From assembly GCA_019745415.1 (NCBI GenBank), contig JAIETF010000003.1, forward strand, positions 1 through 64,000: 64,000 nt of DNA. The letters run 5' to 3'. This document shows, one piece after another, positions 8,106 to 16,978 of the stretch. Position numbers and translations under genes: made by a program. The notes under the pieces were generated by a model. It ran no database searches. It worked only from the letters and a program-made list of their open reading frames with translations, and was not told the origin of the DNA. Within the stretch, counting starts at the first letter, position 1; every line of letters starts with the position of its first letter. This stretch comes from Candidatus Obscuribacterales bacterium (lineage in GTDB: Bacteria > Cyanobacteriota > Vampirovibrionia > Obscuribacterales > Obscuribacteraceae).

Positions 8106-8636
8106 ATGAAAGGCAAATTGTTCTTCGGAACACAAACCGGCACAACTGAAGCCGTAGCCGAACAAATACAAAAGGAACTAGCCGACCTGGTAAGCGAATG
8201 CCGCAACATTTATGGCGTCAAGAAAGAAGAATTGGAAGAAGCAGACTTACTGGTTCTTGGCGGCTCAACCTGGGGCGACGGTGAATTAACCGACGACTTC
8301 CAAGACTCACTGCATATTCTCGAGGCGGCTAATCTGAACGGTAAAGCAGTCGCTCTTTTTGCCCTCGGCGACCAATACGGCTATGGCTATAACTTTGTCT
8401 CAGCCATGAAAATTGTCTATGACACCGTCAAGAAGTGCGGCGCCAGAGTGATAGGCAGCGGGGTCAGTCGCGCCGGTTTCGACTTTGAACATTCAGAGTC
8501 ACTGCAGGACGATACCTTCTTGGGTCTGGTTCTCGATGAAGTCAATCAACCGGAATTGACCGAAAAACGAATCAAAGAGTGGGTCTCCACAGTCAGACAA
8601 GAACTAGCTCAGACCGGTCTGACATCGGTTGGATAA
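8106..8636 (+). CDS. isiB: Long-chain flavodoxin
   Basis: 176 residues from the ATG at 8106, chosen for the AAGGAG site just upstream. The phosphate-binding loop TQTGTTEA (about 9-16), the FMN-stacking loop STWGDGE with Trp56, and LGDQYGYGYNF (about 88-97) are all present, as is the extra loop of long-chain flavodoxins with the C-terminal LVLDEVNQPELT block. Flavodoxin is a cytoplasmic FMN one-electron carrier that replaces ferredoxin when iron is short. Upstream inverted repeats with Fur-box form fit iron regulation. A small unknown gene follows after 24 bases and is probably in the same transcript. The symbol isiB follows cyanobacterial use; fldA is the equivalent elsewhere. Confidence 0.93.
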   Translation: MKGKLFFGTQTGTTEAVAEQIQKELADLVSECRNIYGVKKEELEEADLLVLGGSTWGDGELTDDFQDSLHILEAANLNGKAVALFALGDQYGYGYNFVSAMKIVYDTVKKCGARVIGSGVSRAGFDFEHSESLQDDTFLGLVLDEVNQPELTEKRIKEWVSTVRQELAQTGLTSVG

Positions 8637-8660
8637 AGCAAATAACAGAGAGGAAGGACA

Positions 8661-8918
8661 ATGTATTTTGTCGACGGTGAAAAAACAGCTGTAATGGTAG
8701 AACTCTTCGGAGGACCGCTCGACGGCATCACCGTCGACTGCCCTCTGGCTCCACCTCCATGTTTTCTCATTCCTACCGGGCAAGAACTAGAAGTATCGGT
8801 CTATGGTTTTGACTGTCTTAAGTGCGAGAACCATCATACCCTGCTCAAATACAGTTATCTTGGTCTGGAGTCGGTAAGCGCACAGGAGATGAGCGGCTTA
8901 AGCCCAGCGTTCAATTGA
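8661..8918 (+). CDS. Small hypothetical protein downstream of flavodoxin
   Basis: 85 residues, not recognised. A GAGGAAGG site precedes the ATG. The N-terminal ELFGGPLDGITVDCPL segment looks like a compact beta-hairpin seen in short proteins of unknown function. Two Cys residues follow (DCLKCENHH), with a nearby His pair that could bind a metal. The position behind flavodoxin suggests it shares iron-linked expression; that is inference. Confidence 0.65.
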   Translation: MYFVDGEKTAVMVELFGGPLDGITVDCPLAPPPCFLIPTGQELEVSVYGFDCLKCENHHTLLKYSYLGLESVSAQEMSGLSPAFN

Positions 8919-8933
8919 ATTTACTTAGCTGAG

Positions 8934-10124
8934 CTACTTAAGTCTGCCTGGTGAAACCAGACGGCATTGCGGAAAGTAATAGCGCAGAATCTCAGCAAAG
9001 GTCTTCCCCTGCACAGCTTGCCCTTGGGCCCCCCATTGGCAAAGCCCGACGCCATGCCCGGCGCCCATGCTTTCAAAAAGCAAGTTGCCCTTGCCGTCAG
9101 GCTTAAAGCTGAAAGATAGACCGGGAGCAAAACCCCAACCAAGTTTTTGCCCAAGCTTGAGCCACAATTCATAGCCTGTTAGCTCAAACTCTCGATTAGC
9201 GCTTGCCACTTTCACCCTGAGTGGGCGGCGGGCGGGATCTGCATGCATTATGTGCAAAGGCACAAAGGAAAAAATCTTTTTGCATTCAGCAATCGAGAGC
9301 ACTTCTCGGTGCACTTTGCAAAATGGTGAGTTCTTGCAATATGGGCAAATCAAGGGACTAGCGACGGTACCACTTTTTATCTTGCCGTCAAAAACTGCAA
9401 TAGTGGAAAGCTTGCCGCCGCAAGTGGAATGGAAATAAGGAAAAAGTAATTTCTTATCCTCCATCAACTTGTAACCGAGAGTCTTTTTCACAGCTGCAAG
9501 ACATTCCGGACGCGCATACTGAGCCCCTAAATAAGCCATGACATTAGTATCATCGGTGATACCACCCTCTTGCCCCTGCTCAAAGAATAATCGATTCTGC
9601 ACCAAGACCGATAAAGCCTTCAGAGCTTCTGGCTCAAAACCAGGCGGGCATTCTGAACCGACCACGGCAGCTAGATAGTCGACCAGGGGCAACCTGGCCG
9701 TCAATGAAATCCCGTCTCTCCATCTGGCGGTGAGGGGTCCAGTGAGATCGCGGCTGCGGTCACCTTTTTCAACATGCAAGTACTTTCCCAGAGGTGCCAT
9801 TGTTAGGAAGCGGCCGCGAACAATGGCTTGCCCTTTGGCAGAGTCGTTCTTGATTAATTGCACAGAGCCATCTTTGGCATCAAGCCTATAGACTCCGCGC
9901 TCTAGAACGATTGATTGAGGCGACAAGACCACAAAGGGGGCTCGCAGTGTGATTGCCTCAACCTTGGGCTCTTTTGAAGAAGCTGCTGCCGAAAAAAGTT
10001 TGACCACCACCTGGGCCGGCAAAGCGAAACCCGGCAAGCAACAAGCACTAAAAAACAACTGACAAAAGAGCAAGAAAGCTATAAAAGTCGCTTGATTAAC
10101 TGACAATATTTCACCAATCACCAA
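8934..10124 (-). CDS. SpoIID/LytB domain protein
   Basis: 396 residues with an N-terminal hydrophobic signal segment (about 12-35). The SpoIID/LytB domain covers roughly the last 280 residues: the TARLPLVDYLAAVVGSECP entry, EALKALSVLVQNRL, the FHSTCGGKL segment and the near-terminal GHGVGLCQWGAQGQA motif. Six extra Cys residues cluster in the middle (CPYCKNSPFC). SpoIID in Bacillus is a lytic transglycosylase for glycan stripped of peptides, and the wider family activates amidases. Here it probably remodels peptidoglycan outside the cytoplasm. It overlaps the upstream transpeptidase gene by 7 bases, so the two are one operon. Confidence 0.87.
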   Translation of the reverse strand: MVIGEILSVNQATFIAFLLFCQLFFSACCLPGFALPAQVVVKLFSAAASSKEPKVEAITLRAPFVVLSPQSIVLERGVYRLDAKDGSVQLIKNDSAKGQAIVRGRFLTMAPLGKYLHVEKGDRSRDLTGPLTARWRDGISLTARLPLVDYLAAVVGSECPPGFEPEALKALSVLVQNRLFFEQGQEGGITDDTNVMAYLGAQYARPECLAAVKKTLGYKLMEDKKLLFPYFHSTCGGKLSTIAVFDGKIKSGTVASPLICPYCKNSPFCKVHREVLSIAECKKIFSFVPLHIMHADPARRPLRVKVASANREFELTGYELWLKLGQKLGWGFAPGLSFSFKPDGKGNLLFESMGAGHGVGLCQWGAQGQAVQGKTFAEILRYYFPQCRLVSPGRLK

Positions 10125-11056
10125 GAAGTAGACAGTATCAGATTAGAAGCTTCGGGCACGGCAGCGTCGACGGAAGTACCGGCAGGACTAAACAGACAGA
10201 AGGCATTGCGCGGCTTATCGTAGGGGAAAAAGCCTATTATTTGCGATTGAAATTTCTTGCCATGATCGGTGGTACCGGTCTTGGCGGCAATCTGCATTTT
10301 GTTTTGAGGATCAAGCTTGGCGGCGGTTCCTTCTTGCACAGACAGCCGCATGCCACTGCGCAAAAGCTCGGCGCTCTTGCGAGTCAATGCCACCGCCAGT
10401 GGTTTCTCTTTATCTTTCAGTTCAAAGTTCTCACTGCTATGCAAAACCGGCAGGCGCTCGCCTGGACCTATGGCAATCAGCCCGGCCAGACGCATTAGCT
10501 GCAGACAATTGGGTTTAAAATCGGCAGCCAGACCCAAAACATAGGGCAAAGACGGTTTGCTTTCACTCTCGGCACCAGGAAATAAACCACTGCTTCGACC
10601 GGCCACAGGCGACGACAGACCAAGAGCACGGGCTTTGGTCAGAAAGGCACGTGTGGTGAGAGCACGGGTGGCTTGGGCAAAGAAACAATTGCATGAATAG
10701 GCTAAAGCACGGCGCAAATCTAGACTGCCATGGGCAAACTGGCAATGCACCTCGGAAAGTTCTTTGCCGCCGACATTGCCGCCGACCTTGTAAGTCCCGG
10801 TACATTCAAACTGCAAATTGGTGTTAAATCCGTCTTCCACCAGGGCGGCGGCGGCGATGAGCTTGGCGATGGAGCCGGGTCTTATTGCCGGTGCATCTAA
10901 GCCGGTGGGAAAGCCGACATGGCCGTTATGCAAATCGCACCAGACGAATGCGCTTTTGCCTCTTGCTTGCACCTGTGCTTCAGAAGACGAGGCGGCACCA
11001 ATTGAGCCAATGGAAAAGAGCGAACGAATAAAGCCCCTTCTATTCAAATCAACCAT
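10118..11056 (-). CDS. Penicillin-binding transpeptidase domain protein with Tat-like signal
   Basis: 312 residues carrying only the transpeptidase domain. The three active-site motifs are visible: SIAK (Ser62, Lys65), SCN (121-123) and KTG (259-261). The N-terminus NRRGFIRSLF followed by a short hydrophobic stretch looks like a twin-arginine export signal, unusual for a penicillin-binding protein. There is no transglycosylase or dimerisation domain, so it is much shorter than class A or B PBPs. It may cross-link or trim peptides, or bind peptidoglycan. Its stop overlaps the start of the SpoIID/LytB gene. A 14-bp tandem repeat lies about 50 bases upstream. Confidence 0.82.
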   Translation of the reverse strand: MVDLNRRGFIRSLFSIGSIGAASSSEAQVQARGKSAFVWCDLHNGHVGFPTGLDAPAIRPGSIAKLIAAAALVEDGFNTNLQFECTGTYKVGGNVGGKELSEVHCQFAHGSLDLRRALAYSCNCFFAQATRALTTRAFLTKARALGLSSPVAGRSSGLFPGAESESKPSLPYVLGLAADFKPNCLQLMRLAGLIAIGPGERLPVLHSSENFELKDKEKPLAVALTRKSAELLRSGMRLSVQEGTAAKLDPQNKMQIAAKTGTTDHGKKFQSQIIGFFPYDKPRNAFCLFSPAGTSVDAAVPEASNLILSTSW

Positions 11057-11103
11057 GATTTCTCTTCTTCACTCTTGGACTTTAGGTTATCTCTTTGCTG
11101 CAG

Positions 11104-11145
11104 AGGTCTTTATCTAGAGGTCCTTATCTAGGGGTCTTTATCTAG
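11104..11145. repeat. Three tandem copies of a 14-bp unit
   Basis: The unit AGGTCTTTATCTAG occurs three times in a row (11104-11117, 11118-11131, 11132-11145) with one mismatch in each of the second and third copies. It lies in the 263-base gap between two divergent gene groups, about 50 bases before the transpeptidase start. It could be an array of binding sites for a regulator, or a slippage product. Nothing else was recognised in the gap. Confidence 0.75.
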
Positions 11146-11319
11146 AGCCCTTACAAAACTCTCTTTTCTTCACTTCTCATCTCTTCTTACAAGAGCTTGA
11201 CATCCACCCTACTTGCAGACAATAGAATTTTCACACTTTATGCAAGACTATAGCCTGAGCGAAAAGACATAATAAATTAGGTCTACCGCGCCATCGCCCT
11301 CAATATAAGAACTTCAAGC

Positions 11320-11925
11320 ATGTACAGATTAGCACTAGTCGTTGCCTTAGCCTGCCTGGGCGCGCCAGTCGCTTTCGCCGAGCCGCAAGTTAGCAAAAAC
11401 TTAAAGACTGTTCCATTAAATAAGATTGCCATGCTCACCATGCAAAATCACTTCGCGGCTTCGCCTAAAAACCTCAGTTCTTTAGTGAAAGAATTCGATG
11501 TTCCACCCCAGTATCGTAAATCGAAAGGGCTTTTCGTGACTATTTTCGAAGGAGAGAAAACCAGAGCCTGCTGGGGTTCGGTCAATCCCAGGTATTCCGA
11601 CCTGGTCAGCGCTGCTGTCTATACAACGGTGGACGCCCTAGGTAAAGAGTACCGCTATCCGCCCATCAAGGCTAAAGAAATTGCCAATCTAAAGGCTCAG
11701 GTTACGGTAATCGAAGCACTGGTGCCGGTTTCAAAAGGAAGTACCGAGACTTTGCATCCGCTCACCGACGGTTTGATGGTGCGAAGCGGCGGTAAAGGGG
11801 CCGTGCTTTTGCCCGGCGAGGCATCCAGCCCTCAGTACCAAGTAATGCAGTGCAAACTCAAAGCTGGTATAAACCCCAAGGAAGCCTGCCAAATTTATGT
11901 ACTAAAAGCCCATGTCATCAGGTAA
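11320..11925 (+). CDS. Exported AMMECR1-domain protein
   Basis: 201 residues with a clear signal peptide cleaved near VAFA-EP (about residue 20). The rest resembles the AMMECR1 domain: GLFVTIFEGEKTRACWGSV in place of the usual ...LRGCIG, followed by the VSAAVYTTVDAL helix and LMVRSGGKGAVLLPGEA near the end. AMMECR1 function is unsettled, although a link to radical chemistry (the MEMO1-AmmeMemoRadiSam group) is known. An exported version is uncommon. The gene ends 6 bases before the alpha-2-macroglobulin gene and is almost certainly in its operon. Confidence 0.72.
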   Translation: MYRLALVVALACLGAPVAFAEPQVSKNLKTVPLNKIAMLTMQNHFAASPKNLSSLVKEFDVPPQYRKSKGLFVTIFEGEKTRACWGSVNPRYSDLVSAAVYTTVDALGKEYRYPPIKAKEIANLKAQVTVIEALVPVSKGSTETLHPLTDGLMVRSGGKGAVLLPGEASSPQYQVMQCKLKAGINPKEACQIYVLKAHVIR

Positions 11926-11931
11926 TTAGCT

Positions 11932-14900
11932 GTGAAAAGCCTCTTTGAAAACATCAAAAACGCCCTGCTCTCATGGGAATTTCTTTTTCTTAATATCATT
12001 TTTTTAGGTGTCGTGGCGATCATGCTGGAGACGCCCACCGGCTCTCTTGCCGGTAGTATCGCCCTTGAGGTGCCGAAAACCAATCTATTTAGTTATGACC
12101 TGAAAGGCAACCGGGTCTATGCCCTGGTGAATGGCCCGCGCAACGGACCCCATGTGGAAAGGGGCGCCTGGGTAAATAATGATGGCTCTTTTCAAATTGA
12201 TCAGCTTCCGGTGGGAGAGTACACCCTTGAGGTAAGAGCGCCCGGCTTTGGTCGCGAATTCGCCCGCGGGCTTTTTGTGGAAGACGGCAAAGTAGCGAAA
12301 ATGCCTAAACCCCTCAAATTGAGCCTGCTTTCGCCAAGTGTCAATATTGCCTCCAATAGTCGAGTTTTCACTACCAAAGACAAACCCAACTTTTGGGTGA
12401 ATGCCACCGGCGCCGCCGAAGCCACTGTCAAAGTCTATAAAGGCGAGCTGAAAAAATTGCTCGATGTTAAGTACGCCCAAAGCATCGGAGTGACTGTTTC
12501 TTCCGATCTATCTATGTACTTAGACTCGGCGCAGAAATTCAAAGATCCTTTTTCTAATCCTTTGCAAGAGTTTACTCGCAAACTCAGTCAAGATTCGAGT
12601 GATTCTTCCCATGCCGAATTTGCCTTCGAAAAGCCGCTGCCGCCTGGTGACTACTTCACTGTCTGTCAGGTAAAAGACCTCTTCGGCAAAGAAGGGGCGA
12701 CGGCAATGACCTGGTTTTCAGTCAGCGATATCGGCTTGGTTATAAAACAAAGCCCAGATGAAGCAGTGGTGAGAGCAGTAGACCTGGTCACCCTCAAGAG
12801 CGCACCAAATGTGGAGCTGGCTCTTTACCGCAAAGATGACTTGAACGCCGTTCAGGCCAGTGCAAAAACCGGTGCCGACGGCATCGCCCGCATTGCCATG
12901 AGCAAAGATCTACAATCAGTTTCGTCGCAAGATCTGATGATCTTGGGCAAATTAGGCGAAAGTAAAGCCTATGGCGGCTATAACTATTGGCGCTCAGATT
13001 CTGATACGCGCAAAACATATTTCTTCACCGACCGACCGGTTTACAGACTGGGGCAGACAGTGATGTTCAAAGGCATTTGCCGCAAAGTGGCCGCCGACGG
13101 ACTAGTCAACGCCGGAGCCGGTGAAGAGCTGGTTATGACTGTTGAAGACCCTGACAACAATTCTATTCAGAGCATCAATCTCAAAACCAATAAATACGGC
13201 GCCTTTTCTGGTCTGATCAATATTCCAGAAAATGGCAAAACCGGCGGTTATCAGGTACAAATTGCATATGGTGGCGAAAACACAAGCTATCACTCATTTG
13301 AAGTGGCGCAATATAGAAAACCCGAGTATCAGGTAGAAGTAGAGCCTATCTCAGAAAGACTGCTGATGGGCGAAAAAGGCAGAGCAAGAGTGAGGGCTAC
13401 TTATTACTTTGGCGGACCAGTCGCTGGTGCGCGAGTGAAGTACTCGATTTATTCCTCGACCGACTATTCGGCTCGCTGGAAACTTATGGACCGCCCCGAA
13501 TACTACGGCTTCTTTGACGGCTTCGAAGGTGACGACTATGACAGCAGTTCAGGTGACTACCTGACCGAAGGTTATGCCGTCACCGACGCCAACGGTGAAG
13601 CGATTGTCGAATTCGACACCACGGCGCCGACAATGCCGGCTAGTGGTCCTATCGGTTCCACCTTCCAAGACCGCAAGTTAAAGATAGAAGCTGAAGTTAC
13701 CGATATCAGCCGGCTCTCCGTGGTTTCCAGCGGCTATGTGCCGATGTCGGCAGCCGACTTTACCCTCTTTGTCGACCCGCGCAGCTATGTGGTCAAATCA
13801 GGCGAGAGCCTGCCTGTTTCGGTGAAAGCTGTCGACTATCAAGGCAAAGCCATAGCCAACAAAGCTGTAAACATCAAGATAATGCGCTTCCCTTATGACA
13901 GCATTAAACAAGAATATAAACCCGACCAAGTAGTGGTGCAACAAACCGTCACCACAGATGGTGCTGGCAAAGCTTCGCTTGATGCTTTCATTGGTGATCA
14001 GCTGCCTTCCGACAGTTATTATGTAGTGGCGGAAGCAATTGACGACAAACAGCGTAAAGCGGTGGACACCAACTCTATATGGATAGCCCAGGGTGAAAAA
14101 CCATTCTTTTTTGCTGAAAACGAAGCTAAAGTACAGCCACTGACTATCAAACTCGACAAAAAGGTCTATAAACCAGGCGACAAAGCCCGCGTTATTTTGA
14201 GCGGACCCTTCACCGGCAAAGAGGGCTTTGAAGCTCTTGTCTCTGTGGAAGGCACCAAAATTCACGAACTGAAAGTGGTGCCCTTGACCAGTTCGGCTCA
14301 GCTTGTGGAACTGGACATCAAAGACAAGTACGCCCCCAACTGCTTTGTTTCGGTGGCGGTTGTAGGCAAAAAGCGTCAGTTCTACACCCTGGAAGAGACC
14401 GTTCTGGTTAGCCCTGATTCGCACTTTATGAAGCTAGCCGTTAAATGCGACAAAGAGAAATATAAACCCGGCGATGATGCCGTCTATACCATAGAGGCCC
14501 GCGACCAAGCCGGCAAACCGGTGGTCGGAGCGGAACTGGCGATGGCGGTCGTTGACGAAAGTATTTATGCCATCAGAGGCGAAGCGGCTGAAGACATCTG
14601 TAAGTTCTTTTATAGTCGCGTTAATAACTGGGTGACCACGCTCTGCTCTTTCCCTGAACAATATTCAGGCGGACCGGACAAGATGGAACCGCGGGTGAGA
14701 AAAGACTTCAAAGACACTGCCGCCTGGTTCCCAAGCCTGATCACCGATAGCCAGGGCAAGGCTGTAGTTAAGTTTAAGATGCCCGACAACCTGACCACCT
14801 GGCGCGCCACTGTGCGCGGTATCACTCTCGGCACCGACGTGGGCAGTACCGTGTCAAAAGTAATTGCCACCCAGGACATTATTGCCAGACTGGCTCTGCC

Positions 14901-16947
14901 TCGCTTCTTCTCGCAAGGCGATCAAGGGCTGGTGACGGCGGTGGTGCACAACTATACAAGCAAAAATCAAGACGTAAAACTCAATCTCGAGCTTTCCGGC
15001 GACGGTCTTTCCACCAATGTGCCTTTGGCTCAGACTATCTCGATTGCCCCCGATGCAGCCAAGCGATTCTCTTGGGCCGTTACTGCCAGTACAGTCGGTC
15101 AAGCCAAAATCAAGCTGACGGCTATCGGACAGACAGCTGCCGACGCCCTCGAAAAGACTGTAGCGGTAAGACCGATGGGTGTGCCTGTCAGTCTGGTAAG
15201 AGCTGGTCTGATGACCAGAGACGATCTAGAAAGACAGGTTGAATTTGCCCAAGCAGCCGACGCCGTGCCCGGCACAATCAGTCGCAATCTCAGTGTGAGT
15301 GGTTCGACCATAGGCCCTGTACTGGGTAACTTCAAGGCGCTTATCGAATATCCCTACGGTTGTACCGAACAAACCATGAGCAGACTTGTGCCTTCGACGA
15401 TTGCCTTGCAACTCAGCCGTCAGCTCAATATGCCGCTTTCAAACAGCGAGAAACAGCTCTTTGACAAAGTCTATAAAGAAGCCATGGCCAAGATCACTTC
15501 TTATCAGCATGGCGACGGAGGCTGGGGCTGGTGGCAAAACGACGAAAGCAGACCGTATCTGACCAGCTATGTCATGGAAGGGATGAAACTCTTGGCTGAT
15601 TCCGGCTACAGCGTCGACCGCGAGGCTATGAAACGAGCTTCGCAATGGACCGATGAAAGAGCCAAACTCTTGCTCAAGGCTCTCAAAGACCCTAAACGTC
15701 TCAAAGAAATCCCGAGCGAAAAGGAAAATCAGACCGACCTGGCCTATATGCTCTATAGCCAGTCTCTGTGGGGCTTCAAAGCAAATAGCCAGCAAGAAGT
15801 CTTGACCTATTTGAGAAGTGCTGAAGTCTTGCCGCAACTGACGCCGGAAGCATTGGCTTATCTAGCGCGTGCAGCCAATAATATTGGCTTATCGGAAAGA
15901 GACACAGCCACGGCTGCCATTAATAGATTGGTAGAAATCGCCAATAATACCGACGACACAATCGACTGGGAATATACAAAGAAACTCGCCGACAAACTCG
16001 GCGACCGCGAGCAACTCTGGTATTCATATAGGTTCTCGCCGGAAGAGACAACCGCGCTTGCCCTTGCCGCCATTGTCGAGGTCAAGCCCAATTCAGAGAT
16101 AATTGAGAAAACCAAAAATTGGCTGCTTATCACTAGAGGTAAGGACGGCTGGGGTTCAACCAAGGCGACGGCGCAAGTCTTCAAAGCCCTGCTTATTGAA
16201 GAAATTGCCGCTCGCAAAATGGATGCCAAGGCCAGCCTTTCAGATACACTCAGCCAAGGCTTCTCTTGCCTGGTGGATGGTATCGCCTATAGTGACAGCA
16301 ATCGTTACGGACAAGAGACCAAGGTCAATTTCGATAAACTGGGCAACCAAGGCGGTAAAACAATCATCGCCAATAAAGGCGGCGGCCGCTTGTATTACTT
16401 TGCCGAAACCCGTTACTTCAAAAATCTAAACGGCAAAGCTGCCACCGGCGTCGAAAATCTGCCAAGCGATCTAAAAATGGAAAGACATTTCTATCGCATC
16501 AAAGCACTGCCGCCTTCTGCCGACGGTACAGTAAGACTGAAGACAGAGACCATTGCCGATGGTCAAATCAAAGCCGGCGAAACCGTGCTCATGAAGACCA
16601 TTGTGACAACGCCTAGAGAACTGCCCTATATTATGGTGGATGCCTGCCTACCAAGCGGCGCGGAAGTTGTGCAAGATAGCGCCAAAGAGGGCAATATCGA
16701 AGCAGAGACTCAAACCAATGCCCCCCTGGGAGACTGGGGTGAGCCCTGGTGGACTCATCAAGACGTTTTGGACGATCGCATTATCTATTTTGGAGCCTCT
16801 CTCAAACCAGGACAATCTGAGTTTTCCACTTTGATAAGAATGGAATTGCCTGGCAAAGTAGGAGTACCGCCGGTATCTATGGAAGGTATGTATACAAAAG
16901 CTGTGAGAGGCTTGTCAAATCTGGACGTATTGAAGATCGCCGAATAG
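11932..16947 (+). CDS. Alpha-2-macroglobulin family protein with thioester
   Basis: 1671 residues, close to the length of bacterial alpha-2-macroglobulins. A GTG start is followed by a membrane segment (about 14-32) that anchors or exports it. A row of macroglobulin beta-domains follows, including DRPVYRLGQTVMFKG (about 367) and YRKPEYQVEVEP. The thioester motif GCTEQ has Cys1144 and Gln1147 intact, inside the alpha/alpha-toroid domain with GDGGWGWW and DGWGSTKATA. Such proteins trap attacking proteases by covalent thioester bonding after bait cleavage and guard the periplasm. In proteobacteria the gene is usually paired with PBP1C; here the nearest transpeptidase is on the other strand 0.9 kb away. 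AMMECR1 lies before it and VanW after it. Confidence 0.95.
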   Translation: MKSLFENIKNALLSWEFLFLNIIFLGVVAIMLETPTGSLAGSIALEVPKTNLFSYDLKGNRVYALVNGPRNGPHVERGAWVNNDGSFQIDQLPVGEYTLEVRAPGFGREFARGLFVEDGKVAKMPKPLKLSLLSPSVNIASNSRVFTTKDKPNFWVNATGAAEATVKVYKGELKKLLDVKYAQSIGVTVSSDLSMYLDSAQKFKDPFSNPLQEFTRKLSQDSSDSSHAEFAFEKPLPPGDYFTVCQVKDLFGKEGATAMTWFSVSDIGLVIKQSPDEAVVRAVDLVTLKSAPNVELALYRKDDLNAVQASAKTGADGIARIAMSKDLQSVSSQDLMILGKLGESKAYGGYNYWRSDSDTRKTYFFTDRPVYRLGQTVMFKGICRKVAADGLVNAGAGEELVMTVEDPDNNSIQSINLKTNKYGAFSGLINIPENGKTGGYQVQIAYGGENTSYHSFEVAQYRKPEYQVEVEPISERLLMGEKGRARVRATYYFGGPVAGARVKYSIYSSTDYSARWKLMDRPEYYGFFDGFEGDDYDSSSGDYLTEGYAVTDANGEAIVEFDTTAPTMPASGPIGSTFQDRKLKIEAEVTDISRLSVVSSGYVPMSAADFTLFVDPRSYVVKSGESLPVSVKAVDYQGKAIANKAVNIKIMRFPYDSIKQEYKPDQVVVQQTVTTDGAGKASLDAFIGDQLPSDSYYVVAEAIDDKQRKAVDTNSIWIAQGEKPFFFAENEAKVQPLTIKLDKKVYKPGDKARVILSGPFTGKEGFEALVSVEGTKIHELKVVPLTSSAQLVELDIKDKYAPNCFVSVAVVGKKRQFYTLEETVLVSPDSHFMKLAVKCDKEKYKPGDDAVYTIEARDQAGKPVVGAELAMAVVDESIYAIRGEAAEDICKFFYSRVNNWVTTLCSFPEQYSGGPDKMEPRVRKDFKDTAAWFPSLITDSQGKAVVKFKMPDNLTTWRATVRGITLGTDVGSTVSKVIATQDIIARLALPRFFSQGDQGLVTAVVHNYTSKNQDVKLNLELSGDGLSTNVPLAQTISIAPDAAKRFSWAVTASTVGQAKIKLTAIGQTAADALEKTVAVRPMGVPVSLVRAGLMTRDDLERQVEFAQAADAVPGTISRNLSVSGSTIGPVLGNFKALIEYPYGCTEQTMSRLVPSTIALQLSRQLNMPLSNSEKQLFDKVYKEAMAKITSYQHGDGGWGWWQNDESRPYLTSYVMEGMKLLADSGYSVDREAMKRASQWTDERAKLLLKALKDPKRLKEIPSEKENQTDLAYMLYSQSLWGFKANSQQEVLTYLRSAEVLPQLTPEALAYLARAANNIGLSERDTATAAINRLVEIANNTDDTIDWEYTKKLADKLGDREQLWYSYRFSPEETTALALAAIVEVKPNSEIIEKTKNWLLITRGKDGWGSTKATAQVFKALLIEEIAARKMDAKASLSDTLSQGFSCLVDGIAYSDSNRYGQETKVNFDKLGNQGGKTIIANKGGGRLYYFAETRYFKNLNGKAATGVENLPSDLKMERHFYRIKALPPSADGTVRLKTETIADGQIKAGETVLMKTIVTTPRELPYIMVDACLPSGAEVVQDSAKEGNIEAETQTNAPLGDWGEPWWTHQDVLDDRIIYFGASLKPGQSEFSTLIRMELPGKVGVPPVSMEGMYTKAVRGLSNLDVLKIAE

Positions 16948-16978
16948 CCAGCGGAAAAAGCAAAGTCGAGTAAGCCCT

